From Thermoplasmata archaeon (GTDB taxonomy: Archaea; Thermoplasmatota; Thermoplasmata; UBA184), in assembly GCA_021826525.1 (NCBI GenBank), contig JAKAZU010000027.1, positions 1 through 10,098 on the forward strand: a stretch of 10,098 bases of DNA, read 5' to 3'. This document shows positions 1 to 7,075 of this stretch, piece after piece. The notes under the pieces were generated by a model. It was not told where the DNA came from. It made no database searches and saw nothing but the letters and a program-made list of their open reading frames with translations. A program made the translations under genes and the position numbers. Within the stretch, counting starts at the first letter, position 1. Each line of letters begins with the position of its first letter.

Positions 1-773
1 CCCTATTGATGGCCCTTCCGCGCGTCGCGGGTCGATCGGAGATCCGACTGCAAGGGCCGTTGGTCTCACGAACGTACGTCCAGGCGACCTCGGCGGTTCT
101 GAACGCCTATGGGGTCCGGATCGTTGTGCGGCCGCGAGGCTACCGCGTCGACGGGCTGCAGACGTTCCGGGCCACTCCCTTCACCGTACCCCGCGACGCC
201 TCGTCGGCCGCGTACTTTTGGGCGGCCGCTGCCCTCACGGGTGGGGGTGTCACCGTGACGGGGCTCGATCGACGATGGCCGCAGGCCGACCTTGCGCTAC
301 TCGATATCCTGCGCCGGATGGGCGCATCGGTTCGCAGCCGTCGACTCGCGACCGAAGTGGCCGGCCCGGTCCGCCGAGGGATCTCGGTCGATCTAACGAA
401 CTCGCCCGACCTGTACCCGCTCGTGGGAATCCTCGCTGCAGGAGTCCCGGGCCGCCGGAGCCGTCTTCGGGGGGCGACGCACGTCCGGCTGAAGGAGTCC
501 GATCGGTTCGCCGAGACCGCGCGCATCGTGCGCGCGATGGGTGCGCGCGTCGATACCACGGGAGGAGAGCTGAGCATCCTAGGCACGGGCGCTCCCCGGC
601 CGCTCTCCCTCTTGAATCTCAACGACCATCGCCTCATCATGAGCGCGGCGGTGAGCGCTCTCTCCGCTCGTTCGCCCTCCCGTCTGGGGGACGGGCGGGC
701 GGTTCGAAAGTCGTTCCCCGGATTCTGGGAGGCCCTGTCCCGCCTGGTGCGCGAGCGTGGGACCGCATCATGA
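1..773 (+). CDS. aroA: 3-phosphoshikimate 1-carboxyvinyltransferase (EPSP synthase), C-terminal part, 5' end outside window
   Basis: EPSP synthase transfers the enolpyruvyl group of PEP to shikimate 3-phosphate, the sixth shikimate-pathway step, in the cytosol. The reading frame is open to the left edge (first full codon at 3, reading LLMALPRV), so the Met codons at 6-11 are internal and the true start lies upstream. About 256 residues are present, roughly the C-terminal 60% of a usual 420-430 aa protein. Visible family motifs are GPLVSRTYV near the left edge, VPRDASSAAYFWAAA (the substrate-binding D-SSA segment), NSPDLYP containing the catalytic-base Asp, LKESDRF (the KE-DR motif), NDHRLIMSAAV and the terminal KSFPGFWEAL. 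All match the second and first inside-out domains of the family. The TGA stop at 771-773 overlaps the start of aroC by 4 bases. G+C and codon use match the neighbours. Identification is firm; only the N-terminal part cannot be judged. Confidence 0.95.
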   Translation, partial: LLMALPRVAGRSEIRLQGPLVSRTYVQATSAVLNAYGVRIVVRPRGYRVDGLQTFRATPFTVPRDASSAAYFWAAAALTGGGVTVTGLDRRWPQADLALLDILRRMGASVRSRRLATEVAGPVRRGISVDLTNSPDLYPLVGILAAGVPGRRSRLRGATHVRLKESDRFAETARIVRAMGARVDTTGGELSILGTGAPRPLSLLNLNDHRLIMSAAVSALSARSPSRLGDGRAVRKSFPGFWEALSRLVRERGTAS

Positions 774-1855
774 TGGAGTTCGGGGAGCGCTACCGGGTCG
801 CCCTGTTCGGGACCAGCCATGGCCCCGAGGTCGGAGTCGAGATCCATGGGATCCCGCCCGGGCGCGATATTGACCTAGGCGCGATCCAGCGCGAGCTCGA
901 CCGGCGCCGGCCGGTCGGCCGACGCCTCGCCACGAAGCGCCAGGAAGAGGACCGGATGGTCATCGACCGAGGGGTGGTGAACGGCCGTACCGACGGGGGA
1001 TCGTTCCGGGCCCACGTCGCGAACGAGGACGTCCAGCGCGCGGCGTACGACCGGATGCGGGATCTGCCTCGCCCCGGTCATGCGGACTACCCGGCGCGGG
1101 TCCGGTACGGGCCCGAGGCGGACCTCTCCGGTGGGGGCATCTTCTCCGGCCGTATGACGGTCGGGCTCGTGATCGCCGGGGCGCTGGCCCGGCAGCTTCT
1201 CGCCCCGATCGGCGTGGATCTGGTCGGGTTCACGCGGAGCATCGGCGCGGTCGACGCCTCGATCGATCCTTCCCTGTCGCTCGGGGAGATCCGCGGACGG
1301 GCGAGCGCCAACGAGGTGGCCTGCCCGGACTTCCCCGCGGCCCTTCGGATGGAGGAGGAGATCGCCACCGCCCGACGGTCTGGGGACAGCGTCGGGGGCG
1401 TTGTCGAGGTGCGCATCCAGGGTGTGCCGGTCGGCCTCGGCGAGCCATTCTTCGACTCGATCGAGGGCGAGATCGCGCACGCGGCCTTCGCCATTCCCGC
1501 CGTCAAGGCGATCGAGTTCGGAGCGGGATTCCGGGCGGCGCGCATGCGGGGGAGCGAGCACAACGACCCGTTCTGCTACGAGGACGGCCGGATCCGAACG
1601 ACCTCGAACCACGCCGGCGGGATCTTGGGGGGCCTCGCCAACGGAATGCCGATCGTCTACCGCGTGGCCGTCAAGCCGACGTCCTCCATCGCGCGCCCGC
1701 AACAGACCGTCAACCTCGCCACCCACGAGCCCGCCGAGCTCGTCGTCACCGGACGCCACGATCCGTGCATCGTTCCGCGTGCCGTCGTCGTGGTCGAGAG
1801 CGTGGGTGCGATGGTCCTCGCCGACCTCGCCTATCGCGGAGGGTTCCTTTCGTGA
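770..1855 (+). CDS. aroC: chorismate synthase
   Basis: AroC removes phosphate from EPSP in an anti-1,4 elimination that needs reduced FMN, giving chorismate, the substrate of TrpEG encoded downstream. The 361 aa protein is the normal family length. Motifs: FGTSHGPEVG (His17), PRPGHADY (His104), GGGIFSGRMT (about 124-133, the FSGR(L/M)T variant of the usual SSARET), RGSEHNDPF, TTSNHAGGILGG and GRHDPCIVPRA. His17 and His104 correspond to the two catalytic His of the fungal enzyme. The usual G-TTGTP motif reads GRTDGGS, a local departure. ATG at 770 gives an ATGA overlap with the aroA stop; the adjacent in-frame ATG at 773 would also work and differs by one residue. I chose 770 because most junctions in this operon are 4-base overlaps. 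The reading frame is open further upstream to about 218, but that part lies inside aroA and is not family sequence. Confidence 0.96.
   Translation: MMEFGERYRVALFGTSHGPEVGVEIHGIPPGRDIDLGAIQRELDRRRPVGRRLATKRQEEDRMVIDRGVVNGRTDGGSFRAHVANEDVQRAAYDRMRDLPRPGHADYPARVRYGPEADLSGGGIFSGRMTVGLVIAGALARQLLAPIGVDLVGFTRSIGAVDASIDPSLSLGEIRGRASANEVACPDFPAALRMEEEIATARRSGDSVGGVVEVRIQGVPVGLGEPFFDSIEGEIAHAAFAIPAVKAIEFGAGFRAARMRGSEHNDPFCYEDGRIRTTSNHAGGILGGLANGMPIVYRVAVKPTSSIARPQQTVNLATHEPAELVVTGRHDPCIVPRAVVVVESVGAMVLADLAYRGGFLS
1838..1843 (+). promoter_or_regulatory. Shine-Dalgarno site deciding the asd GTG start
   Basis: GGAGGG lies within the last codons of aroC, 8 bases before the GTG at 1852. It supports this GTG over any upstream in-frame codon, since the frame is open back into aroC. 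Seen in sequence; function inferred from spacing. Confidence 0.7.
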
Positions 1856-2934
1856 GCGAAGACTCCCAGATCCCCAGCGCCATCCTGGGCGCGAGCGGGT
1901 ACATCGGTCAGCACTTCGCCCGCCTGCTCGGCGATCACCCATTCTTCGCGGCCCCGATCCTCGTGGGGTCGGACCGCTCCGCGGGTCGGCGGCTCGAGGA
2001 GCTCTGGCAGCTCCCCGAAGAGGTCCCCGACGCGCTCGCCCGGCAACGGCTCCGGCCCTTCACCCCTCGCGAGCTGCGCGCGCGCGGAGTGCGGGTGGTG
2101 TTCGGTGCCCTTCCCTCCGGCACCGCCGGGGTTCTGGAATCCGAGTGCCGCCGGCGTGGCCTCCACGTCTTCAGCAATTCCTCCGACCATCGCATGGACC
2201 CCGATGTTCCCCTTCTCATCCCGGAGGTGAATGCGGCCCATCTTCGGGCGCTCACCGCGCGGCGGCGCCCCGGCGGGATTCTCGTGACGAACCCGAACTG
2301 CACGGCGGCCGGCCTGGTGCTCGGACTCGCCCCGATCTGGAAGCTGCTCGCTCCCCGCGAGGTCCACCTTGCGAGCTACCAAGCCCTGTCGGGCGCTGGC
2401 CTTCCGGGCGTCGCGTCGCTCTCGATCACCGACAACGTCGTGCCGTTCATACGAGAGGAGGAGGAGAAGGTCGCCGAGGAGACCCGGCGCATGCTGGGAA
2501 CCGCTCGCCACGGTCGGATCCATCCGCGGTCCGAACCGGTGCTCGCCCACTGCGCCCGCGTGGGGGTTCGGGACGGTCACCTCGAAGCGATCACCGTCGT
2601 CGCCCGCCGGCGCCCGAACCGGTCCGAGATCCTGGATGCGTGGCGCCAGTTCGACCCGCTCGCGGGCGCACCTCTTCCCTCGCTCCCCCACCCGCCGATC
2701 GTGCTGCGGAGCGAGCCCGACCGGCCCCAGCCCGTTCGCGACCGCTGGGCCGGGAGCCCGCGTCGCGCTCGAGGGATGGCGGTCTCCATCGGCCGGGTGC
2801 GGTGGGAAGCGCCGTACCTCCGGTTCTACTTGCTCGTCCACAATGCAGTTCGAGGAGGGGCGGGCGGTTCGGTCTCGAATGCGGAGCTCGCGCACTCCTA
2901 CGACCTCCTCGCCCCCTCGGGGAGGTCCCCGTGA
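1852..2934 (+). CDS. asd: aspartate-semialdehyde dehydrogenase, archaeal/yeast type
   Basis: Asd reduces L-4-aspartyl phosphate with NADPH to aspartate semialdehyde, the branch point to Lys, Thr and Met. In many archaea that semialdehyde is also the amino donor substrate for the alternative route to dehydroquinate. The 360 aa protein starts at a GTG that overlaps the aroC TGA (GTGA). The Rossmann motif GASGYIG is at 13-19. The active-site Cys is in NPNCTAAG (Cys150), SGAGLPGV lies at 180-187, and the catalytic His is in RDGHLE (His243). Cys plus the surrounding context is the archaeal/fungal type, as opposed to the GATG-VG form of most bacteria. Its position between aroC and trpE, directly coupled to the aspartate kinase, suggests that this copy serves aromatic synthesis at least in part. 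No truncation or frameshift is seen. Confidence 0.95.
   Translation: MSEDSQIPSAILGASGYIGQHFARLLGDHPFFAAPILVGSDRSAGRRLEELWQLPEEVPDALARQRLRPFTPRELRARGVRVVFGALPSGTAGVLESECRRRGLHVFSNSSDHRMDPDVPLLIPEVNAAHLRALTARRRPGGILVTNPNCTAAGLVLGLAPIWKLLAPREVHLASYQALSGAGLPGVASLSITDNVVPFIREEEEKVAEETRRMLGTARHGRIHPRSEPVLAHCARVGVRDGHLEAITVVARRRPNRSEILDAWRQFDPLAGAPLPSLPHPPIVLRSEPDRPQPVRDRWAGSPRRARGMAVSIGRVRWEAPYLRFYLLVHNAVRGGAGGSVSNAELAHSYDLLAPSGRSP
2921..2926 (+). promoter_or_regulatory. Shine-Dalgarno site deciding the aspartate kinase GTG start
   Basis: GGAGGT sits 4 bases before the GTG at 2931, inside the end of asd. The kinase frame is open far upstream (to about 1401) through aroC and asd, so this site and the KFGG motif 12 codons later fix the start. 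The spacing is short but usable; function is inferred. Confidence 0.65.
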
Positions 2935-4253
2935 GCACGCGCCCGCGTCGGCCGCTCGTCGTGAAGTTCGGAGGCGCGTCGCTCGCCCGGCCCGACGTGA
3001 TCGCAACTCGGATCCGGGTGCTTCGGGAGTCCGGCACGCCGGTCGTCCTCATCGTCTCCGCCCGGGAGGGTGTGACCGACGAGCTTCGGGACTTGATCGA
3101 GCGGCCGCGCGCGACTCGCGCGCATCGGGAAGCCCTCGGTCGCATCGAAGAGCAACATCCCAGCCCTTCGGCGATCGGCCGCGCGCACCTGGCCCGCCTC
3201 CGCCGCCTCGTCCATCGGATCGAGCGGCGCGGCCGGTGCGACCCGCCGACCGCGGATCGGATCATGAGCATCGGTGAACGCTTGGCGGTCGACTGGCTCT
3301 CGGGCGAGCTGCGGAACGTCGGCCTTCCGGCCGTCGGCATCGAGGCCGACCGCCTCGGGCTCGTTACGGATGATCGTCACGGAGGCGCGAACATCCTCAT
3401 CGATCGGTCGGCTGCGGCCGTTCGCGCCGGGCTCGGAGCCCGCCTGCGGGGCGGACGGATCCCGGTGGTCACGGGATTCTTTGGCCGGGGCCCCCACGGG
3501 CGCGTCGTCACCCTCGGTCGCGGCGGTTCCGACTATTCGGCGACCGCGATCGGGGCGATCCTTGGCGCGAGCCGTGTCGAGCTCATCAAGCGCGGCGTTT
3601 CGGTACTGACGGCCGACCCGCGGCTCGTACCCCGCGCCCGCACGATCCGGCGACTCTCCTACGAAGAGGCGGAGGAGCTCGCCCAGTTCGGGGCGAAGGT
3701 CCTCCACCCGTTGACGGTGGAGCCGGCGCGCACCGCGAACCTGGAGATCGCGGTCCGCTCGCTCGACGACCCGCGCGAGGTGACCATCATCGGCCCTCCC
3801 CGGGGCCCGAACGGGATGCGGGCGCTCACCCTGCTCGAACCCCTCGGGCTGGTCCGGATTCGCGTGCCGGGAGGGCGCCAGCGACGGGGCGTCGTCGCGG
3901 AGGCATCCCACCGGCTCGCGGACGCGCGTGTGAACATCGTGACCCTCTTCACGTCCTCCTCGCTCCTGAGCGTCGTGGTGGAGCGCACGAAAGCCCGGGC
4001 GGCGGCCCGCGCGCTCGCGGGCCTCTCCCGAGGAGGGGGTGCCAGCATCGAGGGCCCGTTCCCCGTCGGCCTGCTCACGGCGATCGGAGATGGCGTGCTT
4101 GACGATCTTGGCCGCATCCCGCCGGCGATCCTCGCCGAGGGGGAGGGATTGAGCGCCACGCCCCGATCGCTCTCCTTCGCCGTCCCGATCCCCAAGGCTC
4201 GGGCCGCGCTCCGCGCCCTCCACCGCGCGCTGGTCGAGGAGGCCGGCCGATGA
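2931..4253 (+). CDS. lysC: aspartate kinase with C-terminal ACT domains
   Basis: Aspartate kinase phosphorylates L-aspartate with ATP, making the substrate of the Asd encoded just upstream. The 440 aa protein starts at GTG overlapping the asd stop (GTGA). The amino-acid-kinase fold is shown by KFGGAS (12-17), SIGERLA (113-119, with the aspartate-binding Glu), VTGFFG (180-185), LGRGGSDYSATAIGA (195-209), LTADPR (226-231) and the family segment YEEAEELAQFGAKVLHP (244-260). Residues about 297-440 look like two ACT regulatory domains (the first around LVRIRVPGG to SVVVER), so allosteric control is possible, but the effector cannot be read from the sequence. Oddity: the stretch just before LTADPR, normally TDVDG(I/V), reads KRGVS, removing two conserved Asp of the nucleotide-binding region. 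The symbol lysC is used in the general sense; ask or thrA naming is equally possible. A homoserine dehydrogenase domain is absent. Confidence 0.9.
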   Translation: MSTRPRRPLVVKFGGASLARPDVIATRIRVLRESGTPVVLIVSAREGVTDELRDLIERPRATRAHREALGRIEEQHPSPSAIGRAHLARLRRLVHRIERRGRCDPPTADRIMSIGERLAVDWLSGELRNVGLPAVGIEADRLGLVTDDRHGGANILIDRSAAAVRAGLGARLRGGRIPVVTGFFGRGPHGRVVTLGRGGSDYSATAIGAILGASRVELIKRGVSVLTADPRLVPRARTIRRLSYEEAEELAQFGAKVLHPLTVEPARTANLEIAVRSLDDPREVTIIGPPRGPNGMRALTLLEPLGLVRIRVPGGRQRRGVVAEASHRLADARVNIVTLFTSSSLLSVVVERTKARAAARALAGLSRGGGASIEGPFPVGLLTAIGDGVLDDLGRIPPAILAEGEGLSATPRSLSFAVPIPKARAALRALHRALVEEAGR

Positions 4254-5452
4254 GCGATCCGTGGGAGGAGTTCGTCCACCGCTCCCGGGACGCCCCCTGC
4301 GCAGGCTACATCGAGCGAGGCGACGCCCCGGGGATTCCCGGGCGATGGGCGACGTCCTTCGTCGATCCACGAGCCCGCTTCGCGATCGAGCCGAGCGACA
4401 CCACCGCCTCGCTGGAGAAGCGGACGGTCGGCGCGTTGCGCGGCGCCCGGAACCGAGCGCTGCTCGGTTATGTCGGATTCGACGCGGTCTCGGCGTTCGA
4501 GCCGCTCTTGAGGAAGTTCCCTCCGGGTGCGCCGTTCCCTCTCGGAGAGTTCGCCGTCATCGACCGGCTGCGTCTCGAGCGCGTGCCGCACCCGCCGGTG
4601 CGCCCGCCGGCCCCCCGAGAGACCCTTTGCCCCGGCCGGCCCCAGCGGGAGACGCTCCCCCAGCGACAGTTCGAACGGGCCGTCCGGCGCGCACGCGCTG
4701 CGGTCGGGGAGGGCGAGGCCTTCCAGATCGTGGTCGCGACCCGTCGGAGCTGGCCCCGGCCGGCGAACCTGGTCGAACGCGCCGGCTGGCTGCGGGCGGT
4801 CGAGCGATTCGCCTACTTCTACTATCTGAAGTTCGACGATCGAGAGATCGTCGGCGCGAGCCCGGAGTCCGTCCTCGAGGTCCGGCGAGGTCGCGCCTAC
4901 GTCAGCCCGATCGCGGGGACGCTTCCTCACGGACCGGCCCGACGGGGGCGTCGCGCGCTCCAGGAGGACCCTAAGGAGCTCGCGGAGCACCGGATGCTCG
5001 TCGATCTCGCCCGGAACGATCTCGGGCGCATCTCCGAGGCGGGCACCGTCCGCGTCCTCTCGAAGGAGCGCCGCGAGTCCTTCGCGCGCCTCGAGCATCT
5101 CATCAGCCGGGTGGGCGGCCGCCTGCGTGCAGGGGTCGGCCCTTGGGAGGCGCTCGCGGCCGCGTTCCCCGCGGGGACCGTGAGCGGCGCGCCGAAGATC
5201 CGCGCGACCCAGGTCCTGCGCCAGCAGGAACGAACGTGGAGGGGACCGTATGGAGGAGCGGTGGGCCTCCTGCGAGGGAACGGCGACGCCGCATGGGCGC
5301 TCTCCATCCGGACGGCGTTCGCGGCGGGACGAGCGCTGCACACGGCCGCGGGCGCCGGGATCGTCTGGCAATCCCAACCTCGGCGCGAGTACCGCGAGGT
5401 GCTCGCGAAGTTAGCGCAGGTGGAGTCGACGCTGGTTGGGGGTGCCCGATGA
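4250..5452 (+). CDS. trpE: anthranilate synthase component I
   Basis: TrpE converts chorismate and ammonia (from TrpG) to anthranilate and pyruvate, the first committed tryptophan step. It is 400 aa, compact like archaeal TrpE and shorter than the roughly 500 aa of many bacteria. ATG at 4250 overlaps the kinase stop (ATGA), with AGGAGG at 4237-4242. Chorismate-binding motifs: YYLKFDDREIVGASPES (191-207), PIAGT (220-224), AEHRMLVDLARNDLGR (245-260), FPAGTVSGAPK (306-316), YGGAVGLL (334-341) and AGAGIV (367-372). Ala in PIAGT marks anthranilate synthase; aminodeoxychorismate synthase (PabB) has PIKGT with a catalytic Lys. The C-terminal Glu383 (YREVLAK) matches a Mg ligand. Oddity: the N-terminal tryptophan-sensing LLES motif reads YIER (20-23), so feedback inhibition may be changed or lost. 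Adjacent trpG and the complete trp set confirm the role. Confidence 0.96.
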   Translation: MSDPWEEFVHRSRDAPCAGYIERGDAPGIPGRWATSFVDPRARFAIEPSDTTASLEKRTVGALRGARNRALLGYVGFDAVSAFEPLLRKFPPGAPFPLGEFAVIDRLRLERVPHPPVRPPAPRETLCPGRPQRETLPQRQFERAVRRARAAVGEGEAFQIVVATRRSWPRPANLVERAGWLRAVERFAYFYYLKFDDREIVGASPESVLEVRRGRAYVSPIAGTLPHGPARRGRRALQEDPKELAEHRMLVDLARNDLGRISEAGTVRVLSKERRESFARLEHLISRVGGRLRAGVGPWEALAAAFPAGTVSGAPKIRATQVLRQQERTWRGPYGGAVGLLRGNGDAAWALSIRTAFAAGRALHTAAGAGIVWQSQPRREYREVLAKLAQVESTLVGGAR

Positions 5453-6030
5453 AGGTGCTCCTCATCGACCATGAGGATTCCTTCGTCTACAACGTGGATC
5501 AGGCGCTCCGCACGGCGGGCGCCGACGTACGCACGATCCGCTACACGGCTCCCTGGTCGGCGATCGCCGAGTACGATCCCGACGGCTTCGTGTTCTCTCC
5601 GGGTCCGGGCCATCCCCGGGACCGGCGCGTGACGGGCCTCGCACGCCGGGTCCTGACCGAGTTCAGTCGCGAGCGCCCCGTGCTGGGGATCTGCCTCGGC
5701 CACCAGCTGATCGGCGAACATTTCGGGGGCCGGGTCGTCCACGCTTCCTCGCCCGTGCACGGAGCTACGGCGGCGGTCCGACACGGCGCGGACCGGCTCT
5801 TCCGGGGAGTGCCCTCTCCGTTCGACGCGGCCCGGTACCACTCGCTCGTGCTCGATGCTTCCCACGTGCCCCATGTCTTGGAAGTGATCGCTTCCACCAC
5901 GCGCGGAACCGTCATGGCGGTGCGGCACCGACACCGCCCCGTCGCGGGGGTCCAGTTCCATCCGGAGTCCTACCTCACGACGCGGGGGCCTACCATCCTC
6001 AGGAACTTCCTCGGGGAGGTTCACCGATGA
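5449..6030 (+). CDS. trpG: anthranilate synthase component II (glutamine amidotransferase)
   Basis: TrpG hydrolyses glutamine and channels ammonia to TrpE. The 193 aa protein is a complete class I amidotransferase without a fused TrpD domain. Motifs: DHEDSFVYN (8-16), FSPGPGHP (49-56), the nucleophile elbow GICLGHQ with Cys82, and the His-Glu pair in VQFHPES (His171, Glu173). Together these give an intact Cys-His-Glu triad. ATG at 5449 overlaps the trpE stop by 4 bases, with a GGGGGTG stretch at 5438-5444 as a weak ribosome-binding site. Close relatives can also serve PabB, so a double role with an unseen PabB is possible. Coupling to trpE makes anthranilate synthesis the main assignment. Confidence 0.96.
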   Translation: MKVLLIDHEDSFVYNVDQALRTAGADVRTIRYTAPWSAIAEYDPDGFVFSPGPGHPRDRRVTGLARRVLTEFSRERPVLGICLGHQLIGEHFGGRVVHASSPVHGATAAVRHGADRLFRGVPSPFDAARYHSLVLDASHVPHVLEVIASTTRGTVMAVRHRHRPVAGVQFHPESYLTTRGPTILRNFLGEVHR

Positions 6031-7073
6031 TCGGCTCGCTCTTGGAGAGGGCGGGCGACGGCCGGCCGCTGCGCCCCGCGGAGGTCCGCGTTGCGGTCAA
6101 TCTCTTGGTTCGTGATTCGACCCCCGACGTGGAGCGCGCGGCGCTCCTCGCGGCGCTCGCCACGCGGGGGGAGACCTCCGTCGAGATCGCGTCCTTCGCA
6201 CGCGAGGTCCAGCGCCATTCGATCCCGTTCCCCGGCCCGCGCGCAAACCGGGCGATCGATCTCTGTGGATCGGGCGGAGCGCGACGCCCCGCATTCAACG
6301 TGGGCACCGTATCTTCCTTCGTGGTCCGCGCCGCGGGCGTGCCGGTGGCGAAGCATGGAAACCGGAGCTTGCGCGGGGCCCACCTCGGCTACGCCGGATC
6401 GAGCGATCTGATCGAGGCCCTCGGCCTTCCCTACCTCACGTCGCGAGCGTTCGCCCGGGAGAGCTACCGTCGCGAGGGGATTACGTTCCTGCACGCGCCG
6501 CTCTTCCATCCCGCGATCGGCGCGGTGGGGCCCGTGCGCCGTGCCCTCGGGATCCGCACTCTGTTCAACGAGCTCGGTCCGCTCACGAACCCGGCACGGG
6601 TCTCCTACCAGGTTGTCGGAACTCCCGATCGCGCGACGGCCCGATCGGTGGCGTCGATCCTTCCCGGGCTCGGGGTCCACGACGGGGCCACGATCGCCGC
6701 CTCGGACGCGACGGATGAGTTCTCCCCTACGCGGCCCTCCGAACTGTTCCTGTGGAGCGGTACCCGTCGGCGTCGGCTCCGCGTGGACCCCCACCGCTAC
6801 CTCGAGCCGGATGACCGCCGGGGCTCGAACGGCCCGCTTCCCGCCCGGGAGTCGGCCGCCGAGACCGAGCGGATCCTCGCGGGAGGGGGCGGCGCCCGCC
6901 GGGGGAGCATCCTCCTCACGAGCGCCCTCGGGCTGTGGGTGCGGGGCGCCGTTCCGACACTGCGGGCGGGCGTCGCTCGCGCTACCGACGCGCTCGATTC
7001 CGGCCGAGCCGAAGCGCTGCTCGGTCGGCTCCGCGAACTCGGCACTTCGCGCATCTGGGCGGGGGAGGAGTAG
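6027..7073 (+). CDS. trpD: anthranilate phosphoribosyltransferase, divergent PRPP/Mg site
   Basis: TrpD joins anthranilate to PRPP, giving phosphoribosylanthranilate for TrpF. It is 348 aa, close to family length; ATG at 6027 overlaps the trpG stop, with GGAGGT at 6015-6020. Conserved parts: an N-terminal helical domain, VAKHGNR (107-113), HPA with downstream Arg171 (anthranilate contact), GIRTLFNELGPLTNPA (175-190) and the Mg-binding DEFSP (Asp230, Glu231). Departures: the PRPP loop GTGGD reads GSGGA (81-85); NVST reads NVGT (91-94); FLFAP reads FLHAP (His156); and the loop after KHGNR has about four extra residues (GAHLGYAG region) relative to the usual SGKSGSAD. A TrpD2/YbiB-like or pyrimidine phosphorylase identity is less likely, given the conserved KHGNR, Mg pair and trp context. 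It stops with TAG, leaving 2 bases before trpC. Confidence 0.92.
   Translation: MIGSLLERAGDGRPLRPAEVRVAVNLLVRDSTPDVERAALLAALATRGETSVEIASFAREVQRHSIPFPGPRANRAIDLCGSGGARRPAFNVGTVSSFVVRAAGVPVAKHGNRSLRGAHLGYAGSSDLIEALGLPYLTSRAFARESYRREGITFLHAPLFHPAIGAVGPVRRALGIRTLFNELGPLTNPARVSYQVVGTPDRATARSVASILPGLGVHDGATIAASDATDEFSPTRPSELFLWSGTRRRRLRVDPHRYLEPDDRRGSNGPLPARESAAETERILAGGGGARRGSILLTSALGLWVRGAVPTLRAGVARATDALDSGRAEALLGRLRELGTSRIWAGEE
7061..7070 (+). promoter_or_regulatory. Strong Shine-Dalgarno site of trpC
   Basis: GGGGGAGGAG ends 5 bases before the trpC ATG at 7076 and lies in the last trpD codons. This is the only junction of the window with a gap instead of an overlap, and it carries one of the strongest purine runs, so trpC may be initiated more independently. 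Function is inferred. Confidence 0.65.
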
Positions 7074-7075
7074 CG

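Noticed and set aside
6..11. TTG/ATG at the left edge as a real aroA start
   Set aside because: The frame is open to the edge and the first residues already belong to the middle of EPSP synthase, so the gene is cut by the window.
520..550. GC-rich alternating stretch (gcgcgcatcgtgcgcgcgatgg) as a regulatory inverted repeat
   Set aside because: It lies in aroA coding sequence, encodes the ordinary segment after LKESDRF, and similar CG runs occur throughout by composition alone.
218..769. In-frame extension of aroC upstream into aroA
   Set aside because: Chorismate synthases begin just before the FG-SHG motif, and with the start at 770 the catalytic His falls at residue 17 as in the known enzyme.
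1401..2930. In-frame open extension upstream of the aspartate kinase, suggesting a 950 aa fusion
   Set aside because: The extension lies in the wrong frame across aroC and asd and is Arg/Ser/Pro-rich without motifs. The GTG at 2931 has its own GGAGGT and KFGGAS follows at the expected distance.
2898..5377. Long minus-strand open frames (about 490 and 572 codons) opposite the kinase and trpE
   Set aside because: They are antisense to firmly identified genes, read as low-complexity Arg/Pro/Ala/Gly-rich sequence with no family motif, and are expected from few stop codons at this G+C.
4250..6030. trpE-trpG as an aminodeoxychorismate synthase (pabB-pabA) pair
   Set aside because: The chorismate-site motif is PIAGT, not the PIKGT of PabB, and all the other trp genes follow directly.
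7071..7075. Promoter or attenuator between trpD and trpC, the only gap in the block
   Set aside because: The gap is 2 bases between the trpD stop and the trpC ATG; no stem-loop, T-run or TATA-like element is visible there.
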